Origin: Peribacillus simplex NBRC 15720 = DSM 1321 | Lineage (GTDB): Bacteria; Bacillota; Bacilli; Bacillales; DSM-1321 | DNA length: 64,000 nucleotides | Reading direction: 5' to 3' | NCBI RefSeq assembly: GCF_002243645.1 | Contig: NZ_CP017704.1 | Coordinates: forward strand, 2,560,001 to 2,624,000 | Shown here: positions 12,034-22,497 of the stretch, in pieces | Layout of the letters: every line of letters starts with the position of its first letter | Numbering within the stretch: position 1 is the stretch's first letter | Notes under the pieces: generated by a model | Databases searched by the model: none | What the model was told of the DNA's origin: nothing | What the model saw: the letters and a program-made list of their open reading frames with translations, nothing else | Program-made: the position numbers and the translations under genes

Positions 12034-12168
12034 ATGAAAAGAACTTATCAACCGAATAACCGCAAACATAGTAAAGTTCACGGTTTCCGTGCACGTATGA
12101 GCACGAAAAACGGACGTAGAGTAATCGCTGCACGTCGCCGTAAGGGCAGAAAAGTATTATCTGCATAG
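12034..12168 (+). CDS. rpmH: 50S ribosomal protein L34
   Basis: A 44-residue, very basic ribosomal protein: it begins [20 protein letters not shown] and ends [11 protein letters not shown], the universal bL34 pattern, at full length. ATG 12034 has GGGAGGTG upstream. It heads the plus-strand origin-proximal series rpmH-rnpA-spoIIIJ-jag. A strong hairpin overlaps its stop codon, so most transcripts may end before rnpA. Confidence 0.98.
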   Translation: MKRTYQPNNRKHSKVHGFRARMSTKNGRRVIAARRRKGRKVLSA

Positions 12169-12197
12169 ACCACTGAAAAGTCTCAGTGGTCTTTTTT
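12168..12197 (+). terminator. Hairpin terminator/attenuator between rpmH and rnpA
   Basis: GACCACTGA (12168-12176) pairs perfectly with TCAGTGGTC (12183-12191) and is followed by six T residues. The stem starts at the last base of the rpmH stop codon. Because rnpA has no obvious promoter of its own in the 50 bp that remain, partial read-through is likely. Confidence 0.85.
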
Positions 12198-12248
12198 CGC
12201 AAAATAAGGGATTTACTGAGACTCAATTCATGTAATGAAGGTGTAAAA

Positions 12249-12605
12249 ATGAAAAAAAAGTTAAGGATTAAGAAAGAGGACGAATTTCAGCTTGTGTTTA
12301 AAAAAGGTGAATCTTCTGCTAATCGGCAATTCGTTGTCTATGTCCTTGAAAAGCCGGGTCAGGATTATTTTCGGATCGGCCTTTCAGTCAGTAAAAAAAT
12401 CGGGAACGCCGTTGTAAGGAACCAAATTAAAAGATACATACGGCAAGCGTTTTTGGAATTGAAAGAAGATATAGAAGAGGGTAAGGATTATATTGTGATT
12501 GCTCGAAAGCCAGCGGCGGAGATGGACTTTTTTCAGGTGAAAAGCAGCTTGATCCATGTCCTGAAACGTTCTAAATCACTAAACTTTAAAATGAAAAAAC
12601 AATAA
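12249..12605 (+). CDS. rnpA: Ribonuclease P protein component
   Basis: Protein cofactor of RNase P, which removes 5' leaders from tRNA precursors. The 118-residue basic protein carries the family signature region [14 protein letters not shown] (RNxxKRxxR). The start ATG 12249 begins [17 protein letters not shown] and gives the normal family length; an upstream in-frame ATG at 12186 would add 21 non-conserved residues and overlap the terminator. It lies behind rpmH, the near-universal bacterial arrangement. Confidence 0.97.
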   Translation: MKKKLRIKKEDEFQLVFKKGESSANRQFVVYVLEKPGQDYFRIGLSVSKKIGNAVVRNQIKRYIRQAFLELKEDIEEGKDYIVIARKPAAEMDFFQVKSSLIHVLKRSKSLNFKMKKQ

Positions 12606-12781
12606 AGTCCCCCTTTATATCGAATAAGCACTCCTCGGATCATGTGGTTACTTGAGAAAGATGACATAGAAAATTCCGATTGTAACTGTGGAAAAATTGG
12701 ATTACTTTTCCTTGAAATCTTCTAATAAACAGTTCACAATTGTTTCAAAAAAGATTGATTGCAGTTAGGAGGAAATTACGG

Positions 12782-13570
12782 TTGAAAAAACGAATATTAC
12801 TCATTATTGGACTAGCCTCGATAATGATGTTGTTAGCAGGGTGTACGGAAATTAAAGAACCTATTACTGCGGATAGTGAAGGTTTTTGGAATTCATACAT
12901 TGTCTATCCATTATCAGCCCTGATCATTTGGCTTTCTGAAGCATTTGGTGAGAACTATGGTTTGGGAATCATCGGTGTTACACTAATCATTCGCTTAGCA
13001 TTACTTCCATTAATGATCAAACAGGTGAAAAGCTCGAAAGCAATGCAGGCCATTCAGCCTGAAATGAAAGAACTTCAAGCAAAATACAGCTCAAAAGATG
13101 CTGCCACACAACAAAAACTACAGCAAGAAACAATGGCTCTATTTTCAAAATATAATGTGAATCCATTGGCGGGATGTTTGCCGATATTGGTACAAATGCC
13201 GATTTTGATCGGATTTTACCATGCAATCAGCCGTACGGAAGAAATTGCTTTACATAGTTTTCTTTGGTTTGATTTAGGTTCCCCGGATCCTTATTATATT
13301 TTACCGGTCGTTGCAGGTATCACGACTTTTATCCAGCAAAAGATGTCCATGGTTGGAATGAACTCCAATCCACAAATGGCGGCACAAATGACGATGATGC
13401 TATACATCATGCCAATCATGATTGTTGTTTTTGCTATTAATTTCCCCGCTGCTCTTTCTCTTTACTGGGTAGTTGGTAACCTTTTTGGTATCGTTCAAAC
13501 ATATTTCATCAAAGGTCCGGATCTTAGAAAAGCAGCTGCGGAAAACGCGGGAGGGGCAAAGAAAAAGTGA
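12782..13570 (+). CDS. spoIIIJ: Membrane protein insertase YidC/SpoIIIJ
   Basis: YidC/Oxa1-family insertase that places proteins in the cytoplasmic membrane and, in spore formers, is needed in forespore development. A TTG start at 12782, nine bases behind AGGAGG, gives 262 residues. An N-terminal lipoprotein signal ends with the lipobox LLAGC, so the mature protein is predicted to be lipid-anchored. The conserved YidC core follows, including [17 protein letters not shown] with the hydrophilic-groove arginine, a cytoplasmic helical hairpin, and later membrane segments ([35 protein letters not shown]). Its stop overlaps the start of jag, so the two are translationally coupled. Confidence 0.95.
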   Translation: MKKRILLIIGLASIMMLLAGCTEIKEPITADSEGFWNSYIVYPLSALIIWLSEAFGENYGLGIIGVTLIIRLALLPLMIKQVKSSKAMQAIQPEMKELQAKYSSKDAATQQKLQQETMALFSKYNVNPLAGCLPILVQMPILIGFYHAISRTEEIALHSFLWFDLGSPDPYYILPVVAGITTFIQQKMSMVGMNSNPQMAAQMTMMLYIMPIMIVVFAINFPAALSLYWVVGNLFGIVQTYFIKGPDLRKAAAENAGGAKKK

Positions 13571-14187
13571 AAAAAGTAACTGCTACAGGACAATCTGTCG
13601 AAGAAGCAGTAAATTTAGCTTTAGCTCAACTGAACAGCACTAAGGATCGCGTGGAGATTGAAATAGAAGATGAAGGCAAAAAAGGATTTTTTGGTTTATT
13701 TGGTGCAAGGAAGGCAATTGTCCATGTGACATTGCCTTCTGATCCCATTGAAGAGACACTTGGATTCTTGAAGAATGTCAGCGTGGAAATGGGAGTCAAT
13801 GCACAAATTGATGTCACCCGTAAAGGTAAGAACGTAACATTCCATTTATCAGGTGATAAAATTGCATTAATGATTGGAAAAAGGGGTCAAACACTAAATT
13901 CACTTCAGTATTTAGCACAGCTGGTAGCAAATCGATATTCGAAGCAGTTTTTGAATATTACTGTAGATGCAGAAGATTATCGAAATCGCCGCACTGACAC
14001 TTTAATCCAATTGGCTGAAAGAATGGCGAATAAAGCCATAAAAACAGGTAAAGCTGTTTCACTGGAGCCGATGCCATCCTATGAACGTAAGGTCATCCAT
14101 AATGCTCTCTTGGATTATCCAAAAATAAAAACAACTTCAAGTGGGACGGAGCCATATCGCCACTTGGTCATTACTCCACTTAAATGA
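13567..14187 (+). CDS. jag: RNA-binding protein Jag/KhpB (Jag_N-KH-R3H)
   Basis: A 206-residue RNA-binding protein made of an N-terminal Jag domain (about 1-50, with [13 protein letters not shown]), a KH domain with the GxxG loop in [14 protein letters not shown], and a C-terminal R3H domain ([16 protein letters not shown]). The GTG start at 13567 overlaps the spoIIIJ stop (GTGA). In Firmicutes KhpB pairs with KhpA and affects cell elongation; its placement behind spoIIIJ is conserved. A terminator begins at its stop codon. Confidence 0.95.
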   Translation: MKKVTATGQSVEEAVNLALAQLNSTKDRVEIEIEDEGKKGFFGLFGARKAIVHVTLPSDPIEETLGFLKNVSVEMGVNAQIDVTRKGKNVTFHLSGDKIALMIGKRGQTLNSLQYLAQLVANRYSKQFLNITVDAEDYRNRRTDTLIQLAERMANKAIKTGKAVSLEPMPSYERKVIHNALLDYPKIKTTSSGTEPYRHLVITPLK

Positions 14188-14219
14188 ACCTTCTGCTTTT
14201 AAGCAGGGGTTCTTTTTTT
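14186..14219 (+). terminator. Intrinsic terminator after jag
   Basis: GAACC-TT-CTGCTT pairs with AAGCAG-G-GGTTC (14186-14212) and is followed by eight T residues. It closes the rpmH-rnpA-spoIIIJ-jag unit. Confidence 0.85.
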
Positions 14220-14355
14220 TGGCCATGGTATCGTTGTGTGTCGAATATTTTTTACAAAGCATCAATTCAACAATAAGTGACATATTTCTTTTTATATTCT
14301 CTTGATTCGTAAAGGGAATGGAAGAAAAGGAAGTTGGCGATATTTGTTATTCACA

Positions 14356-14409
14356 TGTGGATAAGTTAAAATGAATGTTACAGAATATGGATTAATAGCA
14401 TGTGGATAA
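14356..14409 (+). other. Two perfect DnaA boxes in the jag-mnmE spacer
   Basis: TGTGGATAA occurs at 14356-14364 and again at 14401-14409, both perfect and in the same orientation, 45 bases start to start. The 345-bp spacer between jag and mnmE otherwise holds the jag terminator, AT-rich DNA and the mnmE ribosome site. In B. subtilis the jag-mnmE (thdF) region is a known oriC-proximal DnaA-binding locus. Confidence 0.75.
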
Positions 14410-14532
14410 CCCTTGGAAGGAAGGAGTATCTACTTTTTTTCATGAATATACTGTGGTATTGTAGTAATTTAGGGATTCGACGATTTTATTATCTGAAAAA
14501 AATAGAACCATCAATATATAAGAGGTGAAAGC

Positions 14533-15918
14533 ATGGAATTCGATACAATCACCGCTATCTCTACTCCCTTGGGGGAAGGGGCAATCGCCATCGTTAGAAT
14601 CAGCGGTGATGAGGCCATAGAAATAGCCGATAGGATCTTTAAAGGACCAGGTGGCAAAGGATTGCTTGAAGTGAAATCACATACGATTCATTATGGCCAC
14701 CTTATCCAGCCTAAAACAGGTGAAATCATAGAGGAAGTCATGGTTTCGGTCATGATGGGTCCAAAGACATTTACAAGAGAAGATGTAGTTGAAATAAATT
14801 GTCACGGTGGAATCGTTTCGGTCAATCGGGTATTGCAGCTTATTCTCTCACAAGGTGCTCGTTTAGCGGAACCTGGTGAATTTACGAAACGGGCATTTTT
14901 GAACGGCAGGATCGATCTTTCTCAAGCTGAGGCCGTTATGGATTTAATCCGTGCTAAAACGGATAAAGCCATGAATGTTGCATTAGGTCAAATGGAAGGC
15001 CGGCTTTCGAAATTAATCCAAAATCTGCGTCAGGAAATTTTACAGACCCTCGCTCAAGTCGAGGTAAATATAGATTATCCGGAATATGATGATGTCGAAG
15101 AAATGACGCATCGTTTATTTTTGGAAAAGGGAAGTTATGTGAAGGATGAAATAGAGAAACTGCTTCACACGGCCCAACAGGGGAAAATACTTCGGGATGG
15201 GCTTGCGACTGTTATCATAGGGCGCCCTAATGTCGGAAAATCTTCTTTGCTTAACAGCTTAGTTCATGAAAATAAAGCGATCGTCACTGATATTCCAGGT
15301 ACAACACGTGACGTAATTGAAGAGTATGTCAATGTTCGCGGTGTACCGCTTAAACTTGTCGATACAGCAGGAATTCGCGAAACGGAAGATATCGTTGAGC
15401 GAATTGGAGTTGAACGGTCTCGTGCAGTATTAAAAGAGGCTGATTTAATTTTGCTTGTATTGAACTATTCCGATGATTTCACTACTGAAGATGAGAAACT
15501 ATTTCAAGCTGTTGAGGGAATGGATGTTATCGTTATCATCAATAAAACCGACCTTCCACAAAAAATCGATATGGTAAGGGTTAAGGAAAAGGCGGCATCC
15601 CATAAAATTGTTTCCACTTCATTATTGGAGGATCGAGGGGTCGATGAATTGGAAGAAGCCATCTCTTCTTTATTTTTCGAGGGTTCTTTAGAAACGGGAG
15701 ACCTGACCTATGTTTCCAATGCCAGGCATATAGCTTTGCTGGGACAGGCATTACAGTCTATCGAAGACGCAATCGAAGCTATTGAAATGGGTACGCCGGT
15801 TGATTTGGTTCAAATCGATTTCACGAAAGCATGGGAGCTCCTTGGAGAAATCATTGGCGAAAGCGTTCAGGATAATTTAATCAACCAATTGTTCTCTCAA
15901 TTTTGTTTAGGAAAATAA
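14533..15918 (+). CDS. mnmE: tRNA modification GTPase MnmE
   Basis: GTPase that, with MnmG, installs the 5-carboxymethylaminomethyl group on the wobble uridine of certain tRNAs. The 461-residue product has the N-terminal folate-binding domain, a helical domain, and an inserted G domain with GRPNVGKSS (about residue 230), [16 protein letters not shown] and NKTDL. It ends with the conserved C-terminal Cys motif (CLGK here, CIGK in most). ATG 14533 follows AGAGGTG. mnmG begins 21 bp downstream. Confidence 0.98.
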   Translation: MEFDTITAISTPLGEGAIAIVRISGDEAIEIADRIFKGPGGKGLLEVKSHTIHYGHLIQPKTGEIIEEVMVSVMMGPKTFTREDVVEINCHGGIVSVNRVLQLILSQGARLAEPGEFTKRAFLNGRIDLSQAEAVMDLIRAKTDKAMNVALGQMEGRLSKLIQNLRQEILQTLAQVEVNIDYPEYDDVEEMTHRLFLEKGSYVKDEIEKLLHTAQQGKILRDGLATVIIGRPNVGKSSLLNSLVHENKAIVTDIPGTTRDVIEEYVNVRGVPLKLVDTAGIRETEDIVERIGVERSRAVLKEADLILLVLNYSDDFTTEDEKLFQAVEGMDVIVIINKTDLPQKIDMVRVKEKAASHKIVSTSLLEDRGVDELEEAISSLFFEGSLETGDLTYVSNARHIALLGQALQSIEDAIEAIEMGTPVDLVQIDFTKAWELLGEIIGESVQDNLINQLFSQFCLGK

Positions 15919-15939
15919 GCGTAAAAGGAGGAAAAGATT

Positions 15940-17826
15940 ATGCAATACGAAGCAGGTAACTATGATGTCATTGTTATTGGTGCCGGTCATGCTGGCAGTG
16001 AGGCAGGCCTTGCAGCTGCAAGAGTCGGAGCTAAAACGTTGATGATCACCATTAACTTGGATATGGTCGCCTTTATGCCATGCAATCCCTCCGTTGGCGG
16101 GCCGGCAAAAGGGATAGTCGTTAGGGAAATTGACGCTCTAGGCGGTGAAATGGGAAAAAATATCGACAAGACCCATATTCAAATGAGGATGCTCAATACG
16201 GCTAAAGGCCCGGCTGTTCGTGCGTTGCGGGCGCAGGCAGATAAATTTCTCTATCAACAAGAAATGAAAAAGACGATAGAAGACCAAGAAAATTTGACAT
16301 TGATTCAAGGAATGGTAGAGGAATTAATTGTTGAAAACGATGTATGTACGGGTGTAATCACTAAAACAGGCGCGGTGTACCGTGCGAAAACTGTCGTAAT
16401 TACGACGGGAACATATTTACGCGGTGAAATCATTTTAGGGGAACTGAAATATTCAAGCGGCCCTAATAATCAGCAGCCTTCCATCAGGCTTTCTGAACAT
16501 TTAGAGCAGTTAGGATTTGATTTGGTCCGTTTTAAAACAGGAACGCCGCCACGTGTGAATAGTTCTTCCATAGATTACAGCAAAACGGAAATTCAGCCTG
16601 GCGATGAAGTGCCACGTGCATTTTCTTATGAAACAACAAAGTTCATAACGGATCAATTGCCATGCTGGTTAACGTACACGAATGAGGGGACACATCAACT
16701 CATTGACGAGAATCTACACCGTTCACCAATGTATTCTGGAATGATAAAAGGAACTGGTCCGCGTTATTGTCCATCGATAGAAGATAAAGTCGTCCGTTTT
16801 AATGATAAACCACGGCATCAAATCTTCCTGGAACCTGAAGGTCGCAATACAAAGGAAGTTTATGTGCAAGGTTTATCCACCAGTCTGCCTGAAGATGTAC
16901 AAGTGAAGATCCTGCAAACAATTCCAGGACTTGAAAAGGCGGAAATGATGCGTGCTGGATATGCAATTGAATATGATGCTATCGTTCCTACACAGCTATG
17001 GCCTACACTTGAAACGAAGAAAATCAAAAATCTTTATACTGCTGGCCAAATTAACGGGACATCCGGCTACGAGGAAGCAGCAGGACAAGGATTGATGGCC
17101 GGTATTAATGCAGGATTGAATGCAATGGGTAAAGAAGAACTGATTTTAAGCCGTTCGGATGCCTATATTGGTGTTCTCATTGATGACCTTGTAACGAAAG
17201 GCACGAATGAACCATACCGATTGCTGACTTCACGTGCAGAATATCGTTTATTATTGCGTCATGATAATGCCGATTTACGCTTAACGGAAATAGGATTCAA
17301 TATTGGAATGATCAAAGAAGAACGCTACAATCGTTTCCTTATGAAAAAAGAAGCGGTTGAAATGGAAAAGGAACGACTAAAATCAAACTTCATCAAACCG
17401 ACCAAAGAAGTACAAGAGGTCATTACTGCAAGTGGCGGCAGTGAGTTAAAGGATGGAATCCGTGCCTCCGATTTATTGAAACGGCCTGAAATGGATTATT
17501 CCCATATTCAAAGGTTGGCGCCAAGTGATGTCGAACTGAGCGATGAAGTGACGGAACAGGTCGAAATCCAGATCAAGTATGAAGGATATATCGAAAAATC
17601 TTTGCAGCAAGTCGATCGCCTGAAAAAAATGGAGAATAAAAAGATTCCAGAGAATATCGATTATGATGCAATTTCTGGTCTTGCAACGGAAGCACGTCAA
17701 AAGTTAAAGCAGGTCCACCCGCTATCAGTAGCTCAGGCTTCAAGAATTTCCGGTGTGAATCCCGCTGATGTTTCCATTTTGCTTGTTTATTTGGAACAAG
17801 GTAAGATTGCCAGAGTATCTCAGTAA
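15940..17826 (+). CDS. mnmG: tRNA uridine-5-carboxymethylaminomethyl modification enzyme MnmG (GidA)
   Basis: FAD-dependent partner of MnmE in wobble-uridine modification. The 628-residue protein opens with a Rossmann FAD site ([12 protein letters not shown], about residues 13-24) and has the GidA signatures [15 protein letters not shown] ([11 protein letters not shown]) and [18 protein letters not shown]. Length is normal. AGGAGG lies just before ATG 15940. rsmG follows 30 bp downstream, giving the conserved mnmE-mnmG-rsmG operon. Confidence 0.98.
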   Translation: MQYEAGNYDVIVIGAGHAGSEAGLAAARVGAKTLMITINLDMVAFMPCNPSVGGPAKGIVVREIDALGGEMGKNIDKTHIQMRMLNTAKGPAVRALRAQADKFLYQQEMKKTIEDQENLTLIQGMVEELIVENDVCTGVITKTGAVYRAKTVVITTGTYLRGEIILGELKYSSGPNNQQPSIRLSEHLEQLGFDLVRFKTGTPPRVNSSSIDYSKTEIQPGDEVPRAFSYETTKFITDQLPCWLTYTNEGTHQLIDENLHRSPMYSGMIKGTGPRYCPSIEDKVVRFNDKPRHQIFLEPEGRNTKEVYVQGLSTSLPEDVQVKILQTIPGLEKAEMMRAGYAIEYDAIVPTQLWPTLETKKIKNLYTAGQINGTSGYEEAAGQGLMAGINAGLNAMGKEELILSRSDAYIGVLIDDLVTKGTNEPYRLLTSRAEYRLLLRHDNADLRLTEIGFNIGMIKEERYNRFLMKKEAVEMEKERLKSNFIKPTKEVQEVITASGGSELKDGIRASDLLKRPEMDYSHIQRLAPSDVELSDEVTEQVEIQIKYEGYIEKSLQQVDRLKKMENKKIPENIDYDAISGLATEARQKLKQVHPLSVAQASRISGVNPADVSILLVYLEQGKIARVSQ

Positions 17827-17856
17827 TGGAAATACCCGAAAAGGATTGAAGAAAAC

Positions 17857-18573
17857 ATGAATATTGAACAGTTCCAACAAGCACTGCTGGAGAAAGGGAT
17901 CAAGCTTTCTCCTCAACAGCTTGATCAGTTTGACACTTATTATCGATTATTGGTGGAATGGAACGAAAAGATGAACTTAACAGCCATCACTGATAAAGAA
18001 GAAGTTTATCTTAAGCATTTTTATGATTCAATCAGTGCAGCCTTTTATTTTGACTTTAACAAAACGTATCGAATTTGCGATGTTGGGGCTGGAGCTGGAT
18101 TTCCGAGTATTCCATTGAAGATTTGTTTCCCTGATATCCACGTCTCGATTGTGGATTCCTTAAATAAGCGAATTTCTTTTTTGAATCACCTTGCGGATTC
18201 CTTGCAATTAAAGGGAGTTTCCTTCTATCATGACCGGGCGGAAACCTTCGCCCAAAAACAGGAGCATCGCGAATCCTATGATATTGTCATGGCAAGGGCC
18301 GTAGCCAGGATGTCGGTTTTAAGTGAACTATGTTTGCCGCTCGTTAAACTGGATGGGACGTTCATTGCCATGAAAGCGGCTAGTGCACAAGATGAAATGG
18401 ACACAGGGAAGAAGGCGATTTTTACGTTAGGCGGAGAAATCGAAGAAATTCATCCTTTCACATTGCCAGAGGAAAATAGTGAAAGAAACATCATTACTGT
18501 AAAAAAAGTGAAGAAGACTCCTAAAAAATACCCGAGAAAACCAGGGACACCGAATAAGCAGCCTATAGAATAA
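17857..18573 (+). CDS. rsmG: 16S rRNA (guanine-N7)-methyltransferase RsmG (GidB)
   Basis: SAM-dependent methylation of G527 (E. coli numbering) in the 530 loop of 16S rRNA. The 238-residue product has the SAM site [15 protein letters not shown] (motif I) and the acidic motif [24 protein letters not shown] fits the substrate region. A basic tail rich in Lys and Pro ends the protein. Loss of RsmG gives low-level streptomycin resistance in other bacteria. It is the last gene of the mnmE-mnmG-rsmG run. Confidence 0.97.
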   Translation: MNIEQFQQALLEKGIKLSPQQLDQFDTYYRLLVEWNEKMNLTAITDKEEVYLKHFYDSISAAFYFDFNKTYRICDVGAGAGFPSIPLKICFPDIHVSIVDSLNKRISFLNHLADSLQLKGVSFYHDRAETFAQKQEHRESYDIVMARAVARMSVLSELCLPLVKLDGTFIAMKAASAQDEMDTGKKAIFTLGGEIEEIHPFTLPEENSERNIITVKKVKKTPKKYPRKPGTPNKQPIE

Positions 18574-18953
18574 CCTCTGCACGATGAGTATGTTTTCATA
18601 GTTATCGTAGATGATTCAGATATATGGCTGGTACTTGCCCTTATTTTCTTTTACTATAAATGTATGACCTTATTTTTTTTCACTTAATACTGCATTTGCC
18701 AACAAGAAGGCATTTTCGGTACATGTTAAAACGTGTGCCCTGTGCTGGCTGATTCAGGGAAATAATCTACAGCAAGCCGGCCGATTTTTATAATAACTGG
18801 CCGTCTATTCCTCATTATTGCCTTGATGGCGCCAGTCGACATGTTTTTTACAGTGAGGGGCCATATGTATAACCATGTCGGGAAATGTATGCAGGACTTG
18901 TCCTTTAAATAGAGAATATGTTATTTGGGAGTTTTAAAAGGTGGTGTAGGAAG
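18574..18953. other. Intergenic region rsmG-noc, no gene seen
   Basis: A 380-bp gap. I see no convincing reading frame, no DnaA box and no consensus Noc-binding palindrome. An inverted GGCC...GGCC hairpin lies near 18779-18804 without a T run. The noc promoter must lie here, but no pair of -35/-10 boxes with good spacing stands out. Confidence 0.5.
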
Positions 18954-19814
18954 ATGAAGCATCCTTTTTCGCGGTTCTTTGGGTTTGGCGAAAAGGAAGA
19001 AGAGCAACTAGAGATGGAGACACCTAGCAATAATAATGAAGAGATAAGAAAAATTTCCATTTCTGATATTGTGCCTAATCGATTTCAACCAAGGACCGTT
19101 TTTAATGACGATAAAATTGCTGAATTGGCTCAAACGATTCATACACATGGGATCATTCAACCGATTGTAGTAAGGGCTTATGGTCAGGGAAAATATGAAA
19201 TCATTGCAGGTGAGCGTCGTTTCCGTGCCATGCAAAAGCTTGGCTGGGAATTGGCACCTGCTATAATCAAAGATTTCACCGATACAGAAACGGCTTCCGT
19301 TGCGCTGATAGAAAACCTTCAGCGTGAAGAACTGACACCGATTGAAGAAGCTTTGGCTTACGGAAAACTATTGGAGCTGCATAGTTTAACCCAAGAAGCT
19401 CTGGCACAAAGACTGGGAATAGGCCAATCTACCGTGGCGAATAAGCTTCGGCTGCTTAAGCTGCCACAAGAGGTTCAGGATGCACTTCTTCAAAAGCAAA
19501 TTACGGAACGCCATGCCCGCTCGTTGATACCGTTAAAGAGTCCTGAAAAGCAGCTTAAACTGCTTATGGAAATCATCGAAAAAGGGTTAAACGTCAAGCA
19601 GACCGAAGAGCAGGTCGTCAAGCTCTTAACGGGTACTGTGCAGAAGCCGAAACCTAAGCGAAAAGCGTTTAGTAAAGACATGAGGATTGCCGTGAATACC
19701 ATACGCCAATCACTCAGTATGGTTACAGACAATGGAATAAATTTGGATGCAGAGGAAGAAGAATTCGAGGAGTATTATCAGTTCACGATTAAAATACCCA
19801 AGAAAAAATCTTGA
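18954..19814 (+). CDS. noc: Nucleoid occlusion protein Noc
   Basis: ParB-like CTP-binding DNA protein that blocks division over the nucleoid by binding Noc sites and the membrane. The start at ATG 18954 gives [18 protein letters not shown], matching the B. subtilis membrane-targeting amphipathic start; a farther ATG at 18918 would bury it. The ParB/Noc nuclease-like domain follows, with [13 protein letters not shown] and [14 protein letters not shown] as the CTP-binding boxes, and then a helix-turn-helix ([20 protein letters not shown]). Length 286 is normal. It precedes soj-spo0J, its evolutionary relatives. Confidence 0.96.
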   Translation: MKHPFSRFFGFGEKEEEQLEMETPSNNNEEIRKISISDIVPNRFQPRTVFNDDKIAELAQTIHTHGIIQPIVVRAYGQGKYEIIAGERRFRAMQKLGWELAPAIIKDFTDTETASVALIENLQREELTPIEEALAYGKLLELHSLTQEALAQRLGIGQSTVANKLRLLKLPQEVQDALLQKQITERHARSLIPLKSPEKQLKLLMEIIEKGLNVKQTEEQVVKLLTGTVQKPKPKRKAFSKDMRIAVNTIRQSLSMVTDNGINLDAEEEEFEEYYQFTIKIPKKKS

Positions 19815-19831
19815 TTCCCTATCCTTAGCCC

Positions 19832-19866
19832 GCTTGGTAGTCTCCGATTACCAAGCTTTTTTTATT
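19832..19866 (+). terminator. Intrinsic terminator after noc
   Basis: GCTTGGTA (19832-19839) pairs with TACCAAGC (19849-19856), followed by a run of seven or more T residues. Confidence 0.85.
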
Positions 19867-20073
19867 TACTCTCCAAAACTAGTATTTCCACCCTGAAAAC
19901 ATTCAACTTTTCCCGAACTTTTAATGCTTTTAGATATATTCCAAATTTTAAGAGGAATTAAAGAAAACGATTTCTTCCAGTAACATTCATGATAAAATAG
20001 AAAGAAATAAATGGATTTACGGTAAAAACCAATCGATATAGCGTGATGAAGATAGTTGAAAGCAGGTGAATTC

Positions 20074-20835
20074 GTGGGTAAGATTCTCGCCATTGCCAAT
20101 CAAAAGGGCGGTGTTGGAAAAACGACAACTTCTGTCAGTCTAAGTGCCTGTCTTGCATACATAGGACAGAAAGTCTTAATGGTCGATATTGACCCGCAGG
20201 GAAATGCGACAAGCGGTGCAGGTATTGACAAAGCAGATGTGGAACAATGTATTTATGATGTATTGGTTGATGATGTCGAGGCCAGTACCGTTATCATGGA
20301 AACAAAGGTAGAAAACCTATATGCTATACCTGCGACTATTCAACTTGCAGGTGCAGAAATTGAACTTGTTCCAACCATCTCAAGGGAAGTCCGATTAAAA
20401 AGGGCGTTAGAAGATGTACAAAGCCAATATGATTACATTGTGATTGACTGTCCTCCATCATTGGGTTTACTTACGCTTAATGCCTTAACTGCCGCTGATG
20501 CAGTTTTGATTCCGGTACAATGTGAATATTATGCATTGGAGGGTTTGAGTCAACTATTGAATACGGTCCGCCTCGTCCAAAAGCATTTGAACCATGATTT
20601 GAAAATCGAGGGTGTGTTATTGACGATGCTGGATGCAAGAACAAATTTAGGTCTCCAGGTCATAGAAGAAGTCAAAAAATACTTTCAGGATAAAGTCTAT
20701 CAAACCATCATTCCCCGCAATGTCCGTTTGAGTGAAGCACCGAGCCATGGAGAACCGATAATTATATATGATCCAAAGTCACGAGGAGCGGAGGTCTATC
20801 TAGAACTGGCAAAGGAAGTGGTATCAAATGGCTAA
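20074..20835 (+). CDS. soj: Chromosome-partitioning ATPase Soj (ParA)
   Basis: Deviant-Walker ParA ATPase that acts with Spo0J in origin segregation and regulates DnaA. The GTG at 20074 (AGGTGA upstream) begins MGKILAIANQKGGVGKTTTS, placing the deviant Walker A exactly at the N-terminus and giving 253 residues, the same length as the B. subtilis protein. VDIDPQGNATSG (A') and VIDCPPSLGLLT (Walker B) are intact. Its end overlaps the spo0J start by 8 bp. Confidence 0.97.
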   Translation: MGKILAIANQKGGVGKTTTSVSLSACLAYIGQKVLMVDIDPQGNATSGAGIDKADVEQCIYDVLVDDVEASTVIMETKVENLYAIPATIQLAGAEIELVPTISREVRLKRALEDVQSQYDYIVIDCPPSLGLLTLNALTAADAVLIPVQCEYYALEGLSQLLNTVRLVQKHLNHDLKIEGVLLTMLDARTNLGLQVIEEVKKYFQDKVYQTIIPRNVRLSEAPSHGEPIIIYDPKSRGAEVYLELAKEVVSNG

Positions 20836-21688
20836 AGGGCTTGGCAAAGGACTTAACGCACTTTTCAACAGTGGAGAAATCAGTAAAGATGAAATCGTGT
20901 GCGAAATCAAATTAAGGGAATTAAGGCCAAATCCTTATCAGCCCCGAAAGAGCTTTAGGCTTGAAGCTATAGAGGAATTAAAGCAATCTATCATGGAACA
21001 CGGGATATTACAGCCGATTATTGCCCGGAAAAGTATTAAGGGATATGAAATCGTGGCTGGGGAAAGGCGTTATCGTGCTGCCAAGGAAGCTGGTTTGAAG
21101 ACAGTTCCTGTCGTTGTTAGGGAATTGAGTGAACAGCAGATGATGGAACTGGCGATTTTGGAAAACCTGCAACGGGAAGATTTGAATCCGATCGAGGAGG
21201 CTACCGCGTATCAAACGCTTCTTGAAAAATTGGAATTTACCCAGGAGCAGTTGGCCAATCGGCTGGGTAAAAGTCGACCCCATATAGCAAACCATGTTAG
21301 ATTACTATCTTTGCCTGAAGGGATTAGGAGATATATCTCTGACGGGGAAATTTCCATGGGGCATGGCCGGGCATTGCTAGGTTTAAAGAAAAAAGAGCTG
21401 CTTAAGCCGGTAGTGGATAAAATCCTCAAAGAGGGTATGAATGTCAGACAGCTAGAGCAATATATACATCAATTGAATGATACCGTTTCACGTGAAACCA
21501 AATCCAAGAAACAAGATAAAAAAGATATATTCATAAAGCAACGGGAGACAAGTCTGCGTGAAAGACTAGGAACGAGCGTAACGATAAAACAAAGCAAGAA
21601 AAAAGGAAAAATAGAAATAGAATTCTTTTCAAAAGAAGATTTAGAGAGAATTTTGAACTTGATCGATCAAGAGAACCTTTCCTCTTAG
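20828..21688 (+). CDS. parB: Chromosome-partitioning protein Spo0J (ParB)
   Basis: CTP-dependent clamp that loads at parS sites, spreads along DNA and recruits SMC to the origin. The 286-residue protein has an N-terminal GLGKGLNALF motif for Soj, the CTP boxes GERRYRAAKEAG and ENLQREDLNPIEEA, a helix-turn-helix for parS (TQEQLANRLGKSRPHIANHVR) written here only in outline, and a C-terminal dimer domain. The coding sequence contains its own parS site. It overlaps soj. Confidence 0.97.
   Translation: MAKGLGKGLNALFNSGEISKDEIVCEIKLRELRPNPYQPRKSFRLEAIEELKQSIMEHGILQPIIARKSIKGYEIVAGERRYRAAKEAGLKTVPVVVRELSEQQMMELAILENLQREDLNPIEEATAYQTLLEKLEFTQEQLANRLGKSRPHIANHVRLLSLPEGIRRYISDGEISMGHGRALLGLKKKELLKPVVDKILKEGMNVRQLEQYIHQLNDTVSRETKSKKQDKKDIFIKQRETSLRERLGTSVTIKQSKKKGKIEIEFFSKEDLERILNLIDQENLSS
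21485..21498. other. parS centromere site inside spo0J
   Basis: GTTTCACGTGAAAC is a perfect 14-bp palindrome equal to the core of the B. subtilis parS 16-mer; only the two outermost bases differ from TGTTTCACGTGAAACA. In B. subtilis a parS also lies inside spo0J. It is the only good match I found in the window. Confidence 0.93.
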
Positions 21689-21743
21689 AGATCCCCTTTA
21701 TGAAAAGACTGTGACGACTTATGCAGAAAATTAGGTGGATGAG

Positions 21744-22445
21744 ATGGTATTATTAGGGGCTTTGGTGAATGGTGCCTGCATTTTAATCGGTTCGATCTTA
21801 GGAAGGTTTTTACAACATATACCTGAAAAGATAAAAGAAACGGTCATGAGCGGTATCGGTTTAGCCGTCATGGTCTTAGGTTTGCAGATGGGGTTTAAAA
21901 GCGATAATTTCCTTGTTGTCATTTTAAGTATTGTCGGAGGGGCTGTCCTAGGTGAATGGATGAATCTTGAGGGTAGGCTTAATTCTTTAGGTAATTGGAT
22001 TGAACGCAGGATGAAAGCGAAGGAAGGAACTTCGATATCTCAGGGATTTGTAACGGCTACGCTCATATTTGGGATTGGGGCGATGGCCATTATCGGTGCC
22101 CTGGATAGCGGTATCCGGAATGATCATGACGTTTTGATAACAAAAGCGATCATCGATGGATTTACAGCACTGGTTCTCGCCAGCACGCTTGGCATAGGTG
22201 TACTTTTTTCAGCATTTCCGATCATTCTTTATGAGGGATTCATAGCGATTTTTTCAATGCAGATCAATACGATGATCCCAACTGCTTTAATGGATTCCTT
22301 CATATTGGAAATGACGGCAACTGGGGGAGTCATGATTTTGGCAATTGGATTGAATATTATCGGTGTCACCAAAATAAGGGTGGCGAATCTGCTTCCAGGC
22401 ATAATGATCACCGCCATTCTGGTTACTTTCATGTATTATGTATAA
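21744..22445 (+). CDS. DUF554 family membrane protein
   Basis: A 233-residue integral membrane protein of the DUF554 (YqgA/YdfK-like) family. It begins MVLLGALVNGACILIGSILG and has several hydrophobic segments rich in Gly and Ile, including IFGIGAMAIIGALDSG, a motif I associate with the family. ATG 21744 has AGGTGG five bases upstream; an in-frame GTG at 21735 overlaps that site. Transport activity has been suggested for the family but the substrate is unknown. A strong bidirectional terminator follows, shared with convergent yyaC. Confidence 0.85.
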   Translation: MVLLGALVNGACILIGSILGRFLQHIPEKIKETVMSGIGLAVMVLGLQMGFKSDNFLVVILSIVGGAVLGEWMNLEGRLNSLGNWIERRMKAKEGTSISQGFVTATLIFGIGAMAIIGALDSGIRNDHDVLITKAIIDGFTALVLASTLGIGVLFSAFPIILYEGFIAIFSMQINTMIPTALMDSFILEMTATGGVMILAIGLNIIGVTKIRVANLLPGIMITAILVTFMYYV

Positions 22446-22482
22446 AAAAGAAGGAAGGGGATGACCCCTTCCTTCTTTTTTG
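22444..22482. terminator. Bidirectional intrinsic terminator between the DUF554 gene and yyaC
   Basis: A 17-bp stem (22444-22460 with 22465-22481) built from AAAAAAGAAGGAAGGGG and its complement with a four-base loop. A and T runs flank it, so it can end transcription from both convergent genes. Confidence 0.92.
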
Positions 22483-22497
22483 ATTAGCAAAAAACGA

